A stretch of 64,000 bases of DNA from Serratia quinivorans (GCF_946227985.1 NZ_CAMKGL010000001.1:434001-498000), one strand, 5' to 3'; shown: positions 45,302 through 54,919, counted from the first letter of the stretch. A program made the numbers and translations. The notes: generated by a model not told the origin, from the letters alone.

Positions 45302-45337
45302 GGCTCAATAAGTTTCACTGGTTAAACTTATTGAGCC
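45302..45337. repeat. Perfect 14-bp inverted repeat upstream of the hydrolase cluster
   Basis: Arms 45302-45315 and 45324-45337 (GGCTCAATAAGTTT and its inverse) with an 8-nt loop. It lies 8 bp after the LysR stop and about 110 bp before the next start. With no T-run downstream, it could be a weak terminator or an operator. Confidence 0.5.
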
Positions 45338-45449
45338 GCAGAAAAGATTTATATTACCCTGCACGCATTGCTGTTGTTCCCTTCTTGACAATATTATTCC
45401 CGGTGCTAATAGTTAACGCATATCTTAAATAATAAACGAAGTTTAATAT

Positions 45450-46244
45450 ATGAAACTTTTGGCGGGCAGTTACGATAACGGTTCGACGGTGGACAATGAG
45501 GATGAAATTCTGACCTCATTCCAAACTCGCAGTCAGGCGGTTTATCAGCAAGTCCGTAGCGAACGTAATATTGCCTATGGGGATTCACCCCGGGAAGTTT
45601 TCGACTGGTTATATTCTGACAAGCCGCATCAGGGAACATTAATATTTATTCACGGAGGATATTGGCAATTTTGTTCCAGGGATGATTTTGCCTTTATTGC
45701 TACAGTGCCATTGGCGTTGGGCTTTGACGTGGTGCTGCTGGAATATACGCTGGCACCTCAGGCCTCGCTTGACGATATTTGCCGGCAAACCGGTGCGGCG
45801 CTGAACGCGATTCAACAACGCCTGGCGTCAAATAAACTGGCGCCGGTTTACCTGTGTGGTCATTCCGCCGGGGGGCATCTGGCCAGTTTCTGGCAGCATC
45901 ATCCTATGGTCGACGCGGTATTACCGATCAGCGGTATTTTCGAGCTGGAGCCCCTGTTAACCACTTACGTTAACCGGCAGTTGCAGTTGACCCAGCAGCA
46001 AATTGCGCGGTTAAGCCCGGCGCGCAATATACCTGACCGCATTAAACCGATGACGCTATTTTACGGCGCTGCTGAACTGCCGGAACTGATTGGCCAGTCG
46101 CGACATTATTATGCTGCGCTGCAGGCAAAACAGCTGCCCGTCCGCCTGGTTGCGGTCGACGGCGCCAACCATTACAACGTGCTGGATTCACTGTTCGCCA
46201 GGGATGGGGCGTTGATCCGCCAGTTAACCACTACGGGGAAATAA
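45450..46244 (+). CDS. Alpha/beta hydrolase, kynurenine-formamidase-like
   Basis: 264 residues. Oxyanion-hole block F-I-H-G-G-Y-W-Q, nucleophile elbow G-H-S-A-G-G-H, and late catalytic His in G-A-N-H-Y-N-V. H-G-G-Y-W is typical of the AFMID/KFA arylformamidase group that turns N-formylkynurenine into kynurenine. First of four co-directional genes (RidA, aminotransferase, permease), the RidA start 3 bp after its stop. Other carboxylesterase roles remain possible. Confidence 0.75.
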   Translation: MKLLAGSYDNGSTVDNEDEILTSFQTRSQAVYQQVRSERNIAYGDSPREVFDWLYSDKPHQGTLIFIHGGYWQFCSRDDFAFIATVPLALGFDVVLLEYTLAPQASLDDICRQTGAALNAIQQRLASNKLAPVYLCGHSAGGHLASFWQHHPMVDAVLPISGIFELEPLLTTYVNRQLQLTQQQIARLSPARNIPDRIKPMTLFYGAAELPELIGQSRHYYAALQAKQLPVRLVAVDGANHYNVLDSLFARDGALIRQLTTTGK

Positions 46245-46247
46245 ACC

Positions 46248-46619
46248 ATGCGTACCATTATCGATACCGGCTTGCCGGAGATTGGCCAACCCTTTTCCTG
46301 GGCGACTAAAGGCGGTGGCATGCTGTTCACCGCTCATGGCCCGGTCAGGCCCGACGGCAGTATTGAAACCGGCGAGCCGGAAAAACAAATTACCCTGACC
46401 TTTGATAATTTGGCCCGGACGTTAAAGGCGGCAGATAGCCACAGCGATAATGTTCTGCAGGTAATTATTTATCTCACCGATGTGAATGACGTTAAATTAC
46501 TTGATGAAATTTATAAGCAATATTTCAATTATCCTTACCCTAATCGTTCAACGGTAATTGTTGACAAGCTGGTGGTGCCGGGAATGAAAATAGAAATAAC
46601 CGTCACTGCTACCGCCTGA
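46248..46619 (+). CDS. RidA-family enamine/imine deaminase
   Basis: 123 residues. RidA/YjgF pattern: I-D-T-G-L-P-E-I-G-Q-P-F-S-W-A, L-F-T-A-H-G-P-V, and D-N-V-L-Q-V-I-I-Y-L-T-D. The usual C-terminal Arg-Cys/Pro-x-x-x-x-E region is replaced by V-P-G-M-K-I-E-I, so it belongs to a divergent subgroup. Tightly linked to the hydrolase and aminotransferase, it may deaminate or protect against reactive enamines from that pathway. Confidence 0.78.
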   Translation: MRTIIDTGLPEIGQPFSWATKGGGMLFTAHGPVRPDGSIETGEPEKQITLTFDNLARTLKAADSHSDNVLQVIIYLTDVNDVKLLDEIYKQYFNYPYPNRSTVIVDKLVVPGMKIEITVTATA

Positions 46620-46678
46620 AGTTATATAACTATAATTCCCACCTGCAAATTCATTGAATAATGAATTAAGGAATCGCT

Positions 46679-47866
46679 ATGTTTAATCACATTGGCCGCT
46701 CGGCGGCCGATCCTATTATGTCATTGATGGAAGCTTATTTACGGGATGAAAATACGCAGAAAGTTAATCTGGGTATTGGTCTTTATTACGACCGGCAAGG
46801 GCGGATCCCGCTGATGCAAGCGGTTGAGGCCGCCGAGCGGCAATTGCTTGATCAGCGTCGCCCGCATGGATATCCGCCAATCGAAGGCTCGGCGCTGTTT
46901 GCCCAGCAGGTGCAGACCTTGTTGTTCGGCGAAGCGGCATCAGCGTCGATAAGCACGGTACAAACCGTTGGCGGTTCAGGCGCTCTGAAGCTGGCGGCGG
47001 ATTTTATCCATCATTACCTGCCCCGTCATGACATCTGGGTGTCAGATCCTACCTGGGCCAACCATTGGGCGATCTTCGAGGGCGCAGGACTGAAGGTACA
47101 TACCTACCCGTATTTTGATGAGGCCAACGGCGGCCTGCGTTTTGACGCCATGCTCGATACGTTGGACAGCCTGCCGGAAGGCAGCGTGGTGTTGTTGCAC
47201 CCTTGCTGTCATAACCCGACCGGCACCGATCTCAGCCCGGCGCAGTGGCGTGCCACGCTTGAGGTCGTACAGCGCCGCCGCCTGCTGCCGTTGTTCGATA
47301 TTGCCTATCAGGGCTTTGGCGACGGGCTGGACGAGGACTGTTTCGCACTGCGTGAGGCGTTGAAAACCGACCTGGAATTTTTGGTCGCCAATTCGTTTTC
47401 GAAAAACGTCGCGCTGTATGGCCAACGGCTGGGGGGGCTTTCAGTCCGCTGCGCCAGCCCGGAGAGTGCGACCAACGTCAAGGGCGCATTGAAAACCTTG
47501 ATCCGCCGCAGCTATTCCTGCCCGCCGACCCACGGCAGCCAGATTGTGGAAACCCTGTTGGCGGATGCCAATTTGCGCCAGCAGTGGGAAAGCGAACTGG
47601 CCGGTATGCGCCAACGTATCAAACAGATGCGCCAAACCCTGGCTAACGGGCTGGAGCAGGGCGGTTCGCAGTTGGACTATCGGCGCATTCGTGACCAAAA
47701 AGGCATGTTCAGTTACACCGGCTTGAACCCGCAGCAGCTCGAGCGGCTACGACAAGATTACGCCATCTACCTGGTGGCGCCCGGCCGCATGTGTTTGCCC
47801 GGCCTGAATCAAAACAATGTCGATTACGTTACTGCCGCCATTCTGGATGTCACCCGTACTGCGTGA
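46679..47866 (+). CDS. Class I aspartate/aromatic aminotransferase
   Basis: 395 residues, TyrB/AspC type. N-P-T-G-T-D-L block after H-P-C-C-H, D-I-A-Y-Q-G-F-G, and PLP Lys in S-F-S-K-N-V-A-L-Y-G-Q-R-L-G-G. The late Arg for the carboxylate is in A-P-G-R-M-C-L-P-G. It ends 16 bp before the permease. In this context it may act on aromatic amino acids or kynurenine. Confidence 0.85.
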   Translation: MFNHIGRSAADPIMSLMEAYLRDENTQKVNLGIGLYYDRQGRIPLMQAVEAAERQLLDQRRPHGYPPIEGSALFAQQVQTLLFGEAASASISTVQTVGGSGALKLAADFIHHYLPRHDIWVSDPTWANHWAIFEGAGLKVHTYPYFDEANGGLRFDAMLDTLDSLPEGSVVLLHPCCHNPTGTDLSPAQWRATLEVVQRRRLLPLFDIAYQGFGDGLDEDCFALREALKTDLEFLVANSFSKNVALYGQRLGGLSVRCASPESATNVKGALKTLIRRSYSCPPTHGSQIVETLLADANLRQQWESELAGMRQRIKQMRQTLANGLEQGGSQLDYRRIRDQKGMFSYTGLNPQQLERLRQDYAIYLVAPGRMCLPGLNQNNVDYVTAAILDVTRTA

Positions 47867-47882
47867 ATAAGGTAGGACTGCC

Positions 47883-49283
47883 ATGAAACAGATGAAAGGT
47901 TTTGAAGAAATTGCGCGGCGGCAGGGCGGCTTGAAGAAACAGCTCACCGCCGGGCAGATGACCATGCTGGCGATAGGCGGAGCGATCGGCACCGGGCTGT
48001 TTCTCGGCAGTGCCTATGCCATTCAGATGGCGGGCCCCAGCGTCCTGTTGAGCTATTTTATTGGCGGCGTGGTGGCGTTGTTACTGATGGGATGCCTGGC
48101 GGAAATGACCTCTGAACACCCGACGCCGGGTTCTTTTGGTGACTATGCCGAGTTTTACATCAGCCCGCTGTTCGGTTTTCTGGTGCGTTATTCCTACTGG
48201 TCCTGCGTGGTATTGGCGGTGGGCACCGAGGTCACCGCTATCGGCATGTATATGCAGTTCTGGTTCCCGACCACGCCTATCTGGCCCTGGGTGCTGCTGT
48301 TTTCTGCGGCGGTGATCGTCATCAATGTGATTGGCGTCAAGTCCTTCGGCCAGGTGGAGTATGCGCTGTCGACCATCAAGGTGGTGGCCATTGCGGCCTT
48401 TATCGCCATTGGCATCGGCATTTTGGTGTTTTCCGCTAATCCGGCCTACGGTATTCACAACTTTACCGCCAATGGCGGCTTCTTCCCGTTTGGCGTAAAG
48501 GGCATGTGGTTCGCGGTGATCGTGTCGATTTTCAGCTATCTGAGCATTGAGATGATCGCGGTGGCCGCCGGTGAAGCCAAAAACCCGGTGATTGCGGTGA
48601 AAACTGCCTTCAAGGGCACCATTTTGCGGTTGTTTATTTTTTATATGCTGTCGATTGCGCTGATGCTGGCAATCGTTCCCTGGCGGCAGTCGGGAACCGG
48701 TGAAAGCCCGTTTCTGATGGCGATGAACGTGATCCATTTGCCTGCCGCCGCCGGTATCTTCAACTTTATCGTGCTGGTGGCCGCGCTGTCGGCGATGAAC
48801 AGCCAGCTGTATATCACCACCCGCATGATGTTCTCGCTGTCGCGTGCGGGGCAGGCTCCGGCTGCGTTGGGGCGGGTCAGTAAACGCGGTATTCCGGTAA
48901 ACGCGCTGGCGATGTCCTGCATTGGCATTGTGGTGTCGATCGTGCTGAGCCTGGTTTATCCGGAGAAATCCTTTGCCGCCATGATGTCTATTTCGGTGTA
49001 CGGCGCTTGCTTTACCTGGCTGATGATTTTCGTCACCCACCTGTTTTTCCGCCGCCAGCATCGCCAAACCCACCTGAAATTCCGCATGTGGGGCTTCCCC
49101 TACACCACGCTGGCCGGTGCCGGTTTGATGACCGCACTGTTGATCTCGACGGCGTTCACCGAGTTTTTCAAGATGACGCTGTGGTTCGGCATTCCGTTCA
49201 CTCTGCTGCTGGTGGCCATTTACTTCTTCTATAGTCGCCATCAGCCACTGCCCGCCGCGATGGAAACGCCGGAGGTAGAGTAA
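47883..49283 (+). CDS. APC-superfamily amino-acid permease
   Basis: 466 residues with 12 hydrophobic segments. AAT-family start L-T-A-G-Q-M-T-M-L-A-I-G-G-A-I-G-T-G-L-F-L-G-S, later F-S-Y-L-S-I-E-M-I-A-V-A-A-G-E-A-K-N-P. Similar to GabP/AroP/LysP proton symporters. As last gene of the hydrolase-RidA-aminotransferase unit it probably brings in their substrate, perhaps an aromatic or kynurenine-like amino acid; specificity is not visible. Confidence 0.85.
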   Translation: MKQMKGFEEIARRQGGLKKQLTAGQMTMLAIGGAIGTGLFLGSAYAIQMAGPSVLLSYFIGGVVALLLMGCLAEMTSEHPTPGSFGDYAEFYISPLFGFLVRYSYWSCVVLAVGTEVTAIGMYMQFWFPTTPIWPWVLLFSAAVIVINVIGVKSFGQVEYALSTIKVVAIAAFIAIGIGILVFSANPAYGIHNFTANGGFFPFGVKGMWFAVIVSIFSYLSIEMIAVAAGEAKNPVIAVKTAFKGTILRLFIFYMLSIALMLAIVPWRQSGTGESPFLMAMNVIHLPAAAGIFNFIVLVAALSAMNSQLYITTRMMFSLSRAGQAPAALGRVSKRGIPVNALAMSCIGIVVSIVLSLVYPEKSFAAMMSISVYGACFTWLMIFVTHLFFRRQHRQTHLKFRMWGFPYTTLAGAGLMTALLISTAFTEFFKMTLWFGIPFTLLLVAIYFFYSRHQPLPAAMETPEVE

Positions 49284-49377
49284 AGTGGTTTGCTGATAAT
49301 GTCGTTATCTGGCTCTGGCAATAAGCCACTTTAACCGGAGAATAAGCGATCTTTCGCAGGTGTAGAGTGGTGTTGCC

Positions 49378-50280
49378 ATGAGCAGTGAGACAGAAAAAAT
49401 TCAGGTTGTCGGCCGAAGCGATCATTCGGCACAGGGATGGATCAACGGCTTTCTGGGGATGTTGATTTTTAGCGGTTCTTTGCCCGCCACGCGCCTGGCG
49501 GTGCAAGAGTTTGATCCCCTTTTCCTGACCGCGATGCGGGCGGTGCTGGCAGCCATCCTGGCGCTTGGCGCGCTGGGGCTAATGCGTCAACGTTGGCCCC
49601 GGCGACAGGATCTTGTGCCGCTGGTGATGGTGGCGATCGGGGTCGTGATCGGTTTCCCGTTGCTGACGGCGTTGGCCTTGCAGCACACCACTTCGGCGCA
49701 TGCGCTGGTGTATATCGGGCTATTGCCACTGGCTACCGCCTGTTTTGGCGTACTGCGCGGGGGAGAACGCCCGAAAATCGCTTTCTGGCTGTTCTCGGTG
49801 TTGGGCAGCCTGCTGGTGGGGGCCTTTGCGCTAAGTCAGGGGGCGGGCGCTTCCTGGGCCGGTGACCTGCTGATGGTGGCGGCGATACTGCTTTGCGGCC
49901 TGGGCTACGCGGAAGGCGCGATGCTGACGCGCAGGCTCGGCGGCTGGCAGGTGATTTCCTGGGCGCTGGTGGTGGCTTTGCCGCTGACGGCCGGGGTTGC
50001 CGTTTGGGCCGCTCCGGCGAGTTGGCCGCAGGTCAGCGTCGGGGCGTGGCTCTCTCTGGGCTATATTTCGCTGTTCAGCATGTGGATTGGCTTTATCTTC
50101 TGGTATCGCGGTTTGGCGCTGGGCGGCATTGCCGCCGTGGGCCAGTTGCAACTGCTGCAGCCGTTCTTTGGGCTGGCGCTGGCCGCGTGGGTGCTGCATG
50201 AAACCATCCAGCCTTCGATGATTGCGGTTATGGCCGGGGTATTGGTTTGCGTGTACGGCGCGAAGCGGTTTTCCCGTTAA
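49378..50280 (+). CDS. EamA/DMT-family exporter
   Basis: 300 residues with ten hydrophobic segments and two EamA repeats (G-F-L-G-M-L-I-F-S-G-S-L-P-A-T-R near the start; G-L-A-L-G-G-I-A-A-V-G-Q-L-Q-L-L-Q-P in the second half). Related to RhtA/YdcZ-like amino-acid or metabolite exporters. It converges on a MocR regulator. An adjacent MocR/EamA pair is common, and this regulator may govern this exporter or a PLP-linked function. Confidence 0.8.
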   Translation: MSSETEKIQVVGRSDHSAQGWINGFLGMLIFSGSLPATRLAVQEFDPLFLTAMRAVLAAILALGALGLMRQRWPRRQDLVPLVMVAIGVVIGFPLLTALALQHTTSAHALVYIGLLPLATACFGVLRGGERPKIAFWLFSVLGSLLVGAFALSQGAGASWAGDLLMVAAILLCGLGYAEGAMLTRRLGGWQVISWALVVALPLTAGVAVWAAPASWPQVSVGAWLSLGYISLFSMWIGFIFWYRGLALGGIAAVGQLQLLQPFFGLALAAWVLHETIQPSMIAVMAGVLVCVYGAKRFSR

Positions 50281-50284
50281 ACCG

Positions 50285-50399
50285 GGCGAGATAATGCCTG
50301 AGACCCCTTCACTTAAACACGATATTAGGGGAAACCGGGGGATGGGGTTCCCGCAGGGACGCCCCACCCCCGGGTCGCCCCGGGTATCTCAATCTCGCC
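50285..50399. repeat. GC-rich palindromic spacer between convergent genes
   Basis: Eight-bp ends GGCGAGAT / ATCTCGCC enclose GC-rich internal inverted segments rich in GGGG and CCCC runs. Between convergent stops it could serve as a bidirectional terminator or REP-like element. Confidence 0.4.
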
Positions 50400-50402
50400 G
50401 CT

Positions 50403-51887
50403 TTACCCTACCTCGGCTAACGTCACCAGCACCTGATTCAGCCGTTGGGCGGCGCGGTGGATTTGCAGGTCATCGTAGCCGCCCAGTCCGAGTATCAAGC
50501 CGCTTTTCCCGCTGCCGACGCCATACATCGGCGAAAGTGCGCTTACCGCCACTCCAGCCTCGGCGGCATGGCGAGCGACCCGTTGGTCGTCCAGCCCCGC
50601 CTTCAACCACAGCACCAGATGCATGCCCTGGCTGCTGGGGTGCAGCGTCGCCAGCTCGGCAGCCACATGGGTATTGATGGCTGCGGTTAACACCCGCCGT
50701 TTTTCCGCATACACGCCGCGCATACGGCGGATATGACGATCCAGATGCCCCTGCGCCATAAAGCTGGCCAGCACGTGCTGATCGGCGCTGGGCGGGTGGC
50801 GATCCATCAGCACGCGCGCGCCGCAAAAGGCATCCACCAGTGGCCTGGGCACGATGGCGTAACCCAGCCGCAATGAAGGGAAAAGGATCTTGCTGAAGGT
50901 GCCAAGATAGATGACTCTGGCCGGATCCAACCCCTGCAATGACGGAAACGGATGGCCGGAATAGCGCATTTCACTGTCGTAATCATCCTCGACAATCCAG
51001 GCCCGGCTCTCTTTGGCCCAGGCCAGCAGCTCGAGCCGACGCGTCATGCTCATCGGCATGCACAGCGGGTATTGGTGAGAAGGGGTGACAAAGGCGGCTT
51101 TGGCCTGCGGCGCGATTTGGCTGCCTGCTGCCACGTCTATTCCTTCGGCATCCACCGGGACTCTGGCCATTCGCCGGTCTCTGAAGACGCTGTTAAAGAT
51201 GGCGGTAATGCCGTGATAGGCCGGATCCTCCACCCAGGCGGTGTCACCGGCGTCCAACAGAATCTGCGTCGCCAGATACAGCCCTTGTTGAGTCCCTGAG
51301 GTAATAATCACCTGTTCCGGCGTACAGAGCACCGAACGGGATTTGCGGACGTATTCACAGACCGCCTTGCGCAACGGCAGTGCCCCCAGTGGTTCGCCAT
51401 AACCGGCGGGGGCGCCAGGCCCACGGGCGCGGATGCGGTTGCCGAGACGACGCCAGACGTCATCGGGCGCGGTATCATTGATGGGCACCGAGACGGTGAA
51501 GGGGATAGGCGGTAGCGGCCGTAACTGCCCGGCAAACTGCGCCAATGCCTGCGCCTGGCTGGAAAGGGGAATGTCACAAATATCAGCCGGGCTGAGTGGT
51601 GCCGGGGGCTGGCGGTGAAGTGACAGGGCGACGCGGGTGCCCGAACCGGGCTGGGCTTCGAGAAAGCCCTCGGCGGTCAGCTGTTCGAAGGCCGCCAGCA
51701 CCGTGCCTCTGGCCAACTGCAATGCGCCTGCCAGTACGCGGGTGGAGGGCAACAGATCGCCAGGTTTGAGTTCGCCTCTGTTGATGGCTGCCCGCAATGC
51801 CTGAGCAAGTTGCAGGCTAAGCTGCCCCGCCTGGCGATCAAGCTCGCCGATGGCGGGGACTTCAACCGTTTTGGCCGTTCTTGGCAT
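50403..51887 (-). CDS. MocR-family regulator (GntR HTH + PLP aminotransferase domain)
   Basis: 494 residues. N-terminal GntR wHTH (L-P-S-T-R-V-L-A-G-A-L-Q-L-A-R-G-T-V), linker, then a fold-type I PLP domain with the Lys in Y-L-G-T-F-S-K-I-L-F-P-S-L-R-L-G-Y and D-D-Y-D-S-E-M-R-Y-S-G. Such proteins sense PLP or an amino compound, as PdxR and GabR do. Convergent with the EamA exporter. Confidence 0.88.
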   Translation of the reverse strand: MPRTAKTVEVPAIGELDRQAGQLSLQLAQALRAAINRGELKPGDLLPSTRVLAGALQLARGTVLAAFEQLTAEGFLEAQPGSGTRVALSLHRQPPAPLSPADICDIPLSSQAQALAQFAGQLRPLPPIPFTVSVPINDTAPDDVWRRLGNRIRARGPGAPAGYGEPLGALPLRKAVCEYVRKSRSVLCTPEQVIITSGTQQGLYLATQILLDAGDTAWVEDPAYHGITAIFNSVFRDRRMARVPVDAEGIDVAAGSQIAPQAKAAFVTPSHQYPLCMPMSMTRRLELLAWAKESRAWIVEDDYDSEMRYSGHPFPSLQGLDPARVIYLGTFSKILFPSLRLGYAIVPRPLVDAFCGARVLMDRHPPSADQHVLASFMAQGHLDRHIRRMRGVYAEKRRVLTAAINTHVAAELATLHPSSQGMHLVLWLKAGLDDQRVARHAAEAGVAVSALSPMYGVGSGKSGLILGLGGYDDLQIHRAAQRLNQVLVTLAEVG

Positions 51888-51968
51888 CTATTCCGGTCCA
51901 GATGAAAAGGGTTAAACAGGGTATTTACTGTAAACCACTTTTTAACGAAATAGCGTATTTCGTGATGC

Positions 51969-52565
51969 TTAAAGCTGACTTTTTGGGATCAGGTGGTCGC
52001 CAAAACTTAAGCGCTGACGGCCAGGTTCGATTTCGCTCAGTGGGGTGACTTCTTGCAGGGAAGATTTACAGCGCAGTACCAAATCATGATATTCGCGCGT
52101 GCCGGCCACTTTCCACGCCAGTTCCTGTTCGGTCAGGTCACGCAATACCCGCGCCGGGCTACCGACCACCAGCTTGTTGGCTTCAATCACCGCGGCGGCC
52201 TTAACGAACGCCATGGCACCGACGATGCTGTTCTCACCGATCTCCGCGCCGTCCATAATCACCGCATTCATGCCGACCATGGCGTTACGGCGGATACGGC
52301 AGCCGTGCAAGATCGCGCCGTGGCCGATGTGCCCGTCCTGTTCCACCACGGTGTCCTGCTGCGGAAAGCCGTGCATCACGCAGTTGTCCTGGATATTGGC
52401 CCCGTCACCGACAACCAGGCGGCCAAAGTCGCCGCGCAGGCTGGCATTGGGGCCGATATATACCTGCTTGCCGACGATGACATCGCCAATCAATACCGCC
52501 GTCGGGTGCACATAACTGCTGGGGTCTACCACTGGCGTCAGGCCATCAATCTGATACACGGGCAT
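51969..52565 (-). CDS. paaY: PaaY, phenylacetate pathway thioesterase (left-handed beta-helix)
   Basis: 198 residues (E. coli 196). Gamma-carbonic-anhydrase-like hexapeptide fold with repeats such as [15 protein letters not shown] and zinc-His motifs in V-M-H-G-F-P and [11 protein letters not shown]. PaaY hydrolyses stalled CoA adducts from the pathway. Located 12 bp after paaX on the same strand, as in E. coli. Confidence 0.92.
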   Translation of the reverse strand: MPVYQIDGLTPVVDPSSYVHPTAVLIGDVIVGKQVYIGPNASLRGDFGRLVVGDGANIQDNCVMHGFPQQDTVVEQDGHIGHGAILHGCRIRRNAMVGMNAVIMDGAEIGENSIVGAMAFVKAAAVIEANKLVVGSPARVLRDLTEQELAWKVAGTREYHDLVLRCKSSLQEVTPLSEIEPGRQRLSFGDHLIPKSQL

Positions 52566-52577
52566 AGTAAAATTTCC

Positions 52578-53516
52578 TTAAAATGAAGGATCGCGCGGCA
52601 GGCCGCCAAAGCGCCGGTAATAGCCGGCCGCCGGGGCGGGCAGGGTGCCGATAGTGGTCTCCGCCAGCGCGCTGACATACTCGGTCGCGGCGCGGTCCAC
52701 CCGCTGATAAATATTGATACACAGGTTGCGGGCGATCTGCCCCTCCCACTGGACGGGCAATAGGGCGTCCGGCAGCAGCGGATCTTTGAGCACCACGCGG
52801 CGGAAGAAGTGGATCAATAATAGCTTAATCTGGAAACAGCGCTGGGGCGTCAGCAGGGCATCGTCGGTTTCGCGCAGCAACGCCATTAGCGGGCGGAAAG
52901 AGACGATAAACTCATGATAATCGGCGGCGACCTCGCCCAGCGCCCAGCAGTTCGCCACCAGTTGCTGCAGGGTTTGTTCGGAGCGGTTATAGGGGTAGTC
53001 GGCACGAAAATAGATAACTTGTTCGCTGGCATTAAGCTCGCCAAGCAGGGCGGTGACGTCGGTTTGTGCATGGGTGGGGGCCGCCATCAGGTTATTGGCT
53101 ATCTGGCCAAAACCCAGCCAGCCCAGCTCTTTTTTCAGCCGTGCCCGTTCGCTTTTCTCCGCGCTTTCCAGCAACAGCAGATCCCATTTCCCGTCCCAGG
53201 CCGGTGGCTCGCTGAGGTAGATTTTAGACTCGGCGTGGCGGAACTGGCGCATACCCTGATCGGTTACCCGATAGAAGCTGCGGCGACCGATTTTTTCGAC
53301 CTCCAGCCAGCCCTCTTTTTGCAGGCGAAATACCGAGGTGCGCACAAAGCGGTCGCCGAAACCCAGCGCCTCCAGCAGTGCGCTCAGGCTGCCGAGCCAC
53401 ACTTCGCCACCGCGATGACTCAGCGCATCGCCGTACAGGGAGATAATCAGTGAAGTGCCGCTGATCGGCTGGGCGTCTATAGCATGGCGGATAAACTCAT
53501 CCAGTTTATGTTCCAT
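52578..53516 (-). CDS. paaX: PaaX, phenylacetyl-CoA-responsive repressor
   Basis: 312 residues (E. coli 316). The N-terminal HTH is seen in S-L-I-I-S-L-Y-G-D-A-L and V-R-T-S-V-F-R-L-Q-K-E-G-W, and the C-terminal region H-F-F-R-R-V-V-L-K-D-P-L-L-P is conserved. It represses paaA and paaZ, and phenylacetyl-CoA relieves this. A hairpin separates it from paaK. A candidate operator lies in the paaZ/paaA spacer. Confidence 0.93.
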   Translation of the reverse strand: MEHKLDEFIRHAIDAQPISGTSLIISLYGDALSHRGGEVWLGSLSALLEALGFGDRFVRTSVFRLQKEGWLEVEKIGRRSFYRVTDQGMRQFRHAESKIYLSEPPAWDGKWDLLLLESAEKSERARLKKELGWLGFGQIANNLMAAPTHAQTDVTALLGELNASEQVIYFRADYPYNRSEQTLQQLVANCWALGEVAADYHEFIVSFRPLMALLRETDDALLTPQRCFQIKLLLIHFFRRVVLKDPLLPDALLPVQWEGQIARNLCINIYQRVDRAATEYVSALAETTIGTLPAPAAGYYRRFGGLPRDPSF

Positions 53517-53569
53517 ATTTTTCCATGGGTTAGCCGACGATGAGACACAACATTACCACAAATTTTTGA

Positions 53570-53587
53570 GGCGTCATCCGTGACGCC
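53570..53587 (-). terminator. Hairpin between paaK and paaX
   Basis: GGCGTCA-CGGA-TGACGCC on the minus strand followed by TCAAAAATTT, with only a weak U-tract. Probably a partial terminator at the end of the catabolic operon before the regulatory genes. Confidence 0.55.
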
Positions 53588-53594
53588 ACGAGAA

Positions 53595-54905
53595 TCAACG
53601 GGGGCGCAGGTCGACCACCCGCTGGGCTTTGCCTTCCGATCGCGGAATATCGCCGCAGTTGGCAATGCTGACGTCGGTGCTGACGCCAATGATCGATTTA
53701 ATATGGTGACGCAGCTGGTGGCAAATCTCGCAGCGCTGCTGATGGCTGAGGCTGAGCGCGGCCTCTTTCAGTTCAACGCGTACCGCCAGGGTATCCAGGT
53801 GCCCACTGCGACTGACCTGCAGCTGATAATGCGGCGACAGCTGTTCGAACTGCATAATTTGTTCTTCCACCTGCGACGGGAACACATTGACGCCACGGAT
53901 GATCAGCATGTCGTCGGAGCGACCGGTGATTTTTCCCATCCGGCGCATCTGGCGTGCATCGCCCGGCAGCAGGCGGGTGAGATCGCGGGTGCGGTAGCGG
54001 ATCACCGGCAGCGCCTCTTTGGTCAGGGTGGTGAACACCAGTTCGCCGTGCTCCCCATCCGGCAGGGCAATGCCGGTTTCCGGGCAGATGATCTCCGGCA
54101 GGAAGTGATCTTCCCAGATAGTCGGGCCACCGCCGCTTTCGGCGCACTCCATCGCCACCCCCGGCCCCATCACTTCGGACAGGCCATAAATATCCAGCGC
54201 CTTGATGCCCATGCGGCTTTCAATTTCGTGCCGCAGCGCTTCGGTCCAGGGCTCTGCGCCAAACACCCCGAGACGTAATGAACAGCCGCGGGCATCGCCG
54301 CCCATTTTGCGTTCCAGTTCGTCGATCAGCGTTAAACAGTAGGAGGGCGTCACCATGATCACGTCGGGTTTGAAGTCCAGGATCAGCTGCGCCTGCCGCT
54401 CTGTCTGCCCGCCGGACATCGGGATCACCGTGGCCCCCAGCCGCTCCGCGCCGTAGTGAGCGCCGAGCCCACCGGTGAACAGGCCATAACCATAGGCTAC
54501 ATGCACCTTGTCTTTGGCCGTGGCACCGGCGGCGCGCAGGCTGCGGGCGACGATATCGGCCCAGTTATCGATGTCCCGCTGGGTATAGCCGACCACGGTT
54601 GGTCGGCCGGTCGTGCCTGACGAGGCGTGAATACGCACCACCTGTTCCATGGGTACCGCGAAGGTATCGAACGGGTAGTTGTCGCGTAAGTCCTGTTTGG
54701 TGGTGTAGGGGAAACGCGCCAGATCGCTCAATTGCTTAAGATCGTCTGGATGCACGCCCGCCTGATCGAACTTGCGTTTATACATTGGCACATTGTTATA
54801 AGCGTGGTGCAGCGTCCATTTAAGACGCTCCAGCTGCAGCGCTTCAATTTCATCACGCGAGGCGAACTCAATGGCGTCGAGTGGCGGTGGGTTGGTCGTC
54901 ATCAT
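53595..54905 (-). CDS. paaK: Phenylacetate-CoA ligase
   Basis: 436 residues (E. coli 437). AMP-binding P-loop H-A-S-S-G-T-T-G-R-P-T-V-V-G-Y-T and the D-I-Y-G-L-S-E core motif. It makes phenylacetyl-CoA from phenylacetate, ATP and CoA. I start at ATG 54905 (GAGG 6 bp upstream); the frame to 54923 is longer than the E. coli protein. Gap of 14 bp from paaJ. Confidence 0.95.
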   Translation of the reverse strand: MMTTNPPPLDAIEFASRDEIEALQLERLKWTLHHAYNNVPMYKRKFDQAGVHPDDLKQLSDLARFPYTTKQDLRDNYPFDTFAVPMEQVVRIHASSGTTGRPTVVGYTQRDIDNWADIVARSLRAAGATAKDKVHVAYGYGLFTGGLGAHYGAERLGATVIPMSGGQTERQAQLILDFKPDVIMVTPSYCLTLIDELERKMGGDARGCSLRLGVFGAEPWTEALRHEIESRMGIKALDIYGLSEVMGPGVAMECAESGGGPTIWEDHFLPEIICPETGIALPDGEHGELVFTTLTKEALPVIRYRTRDLTRLLPGDARQMRRMGKITGRSDDMLIIRGVNVFPSQVEEQIMQFEQLSPHYQLQVSRSGHLDTLAVRVELKEAALSLSHQQRCEICHQLRHHIKSIIGVSTDVSIANCGDIPRSEGKAQRVVDLRPR

Positions 54906-54919
54906 TATTAGCCTCGGGG

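Noticed and set aside
48081..49241. 386-residue frame on the minus strand
   Set aside because: Antisense to the permease; rich in His/Gln/Arg with no fold signature, as expected of a GC-rich shadow frame.
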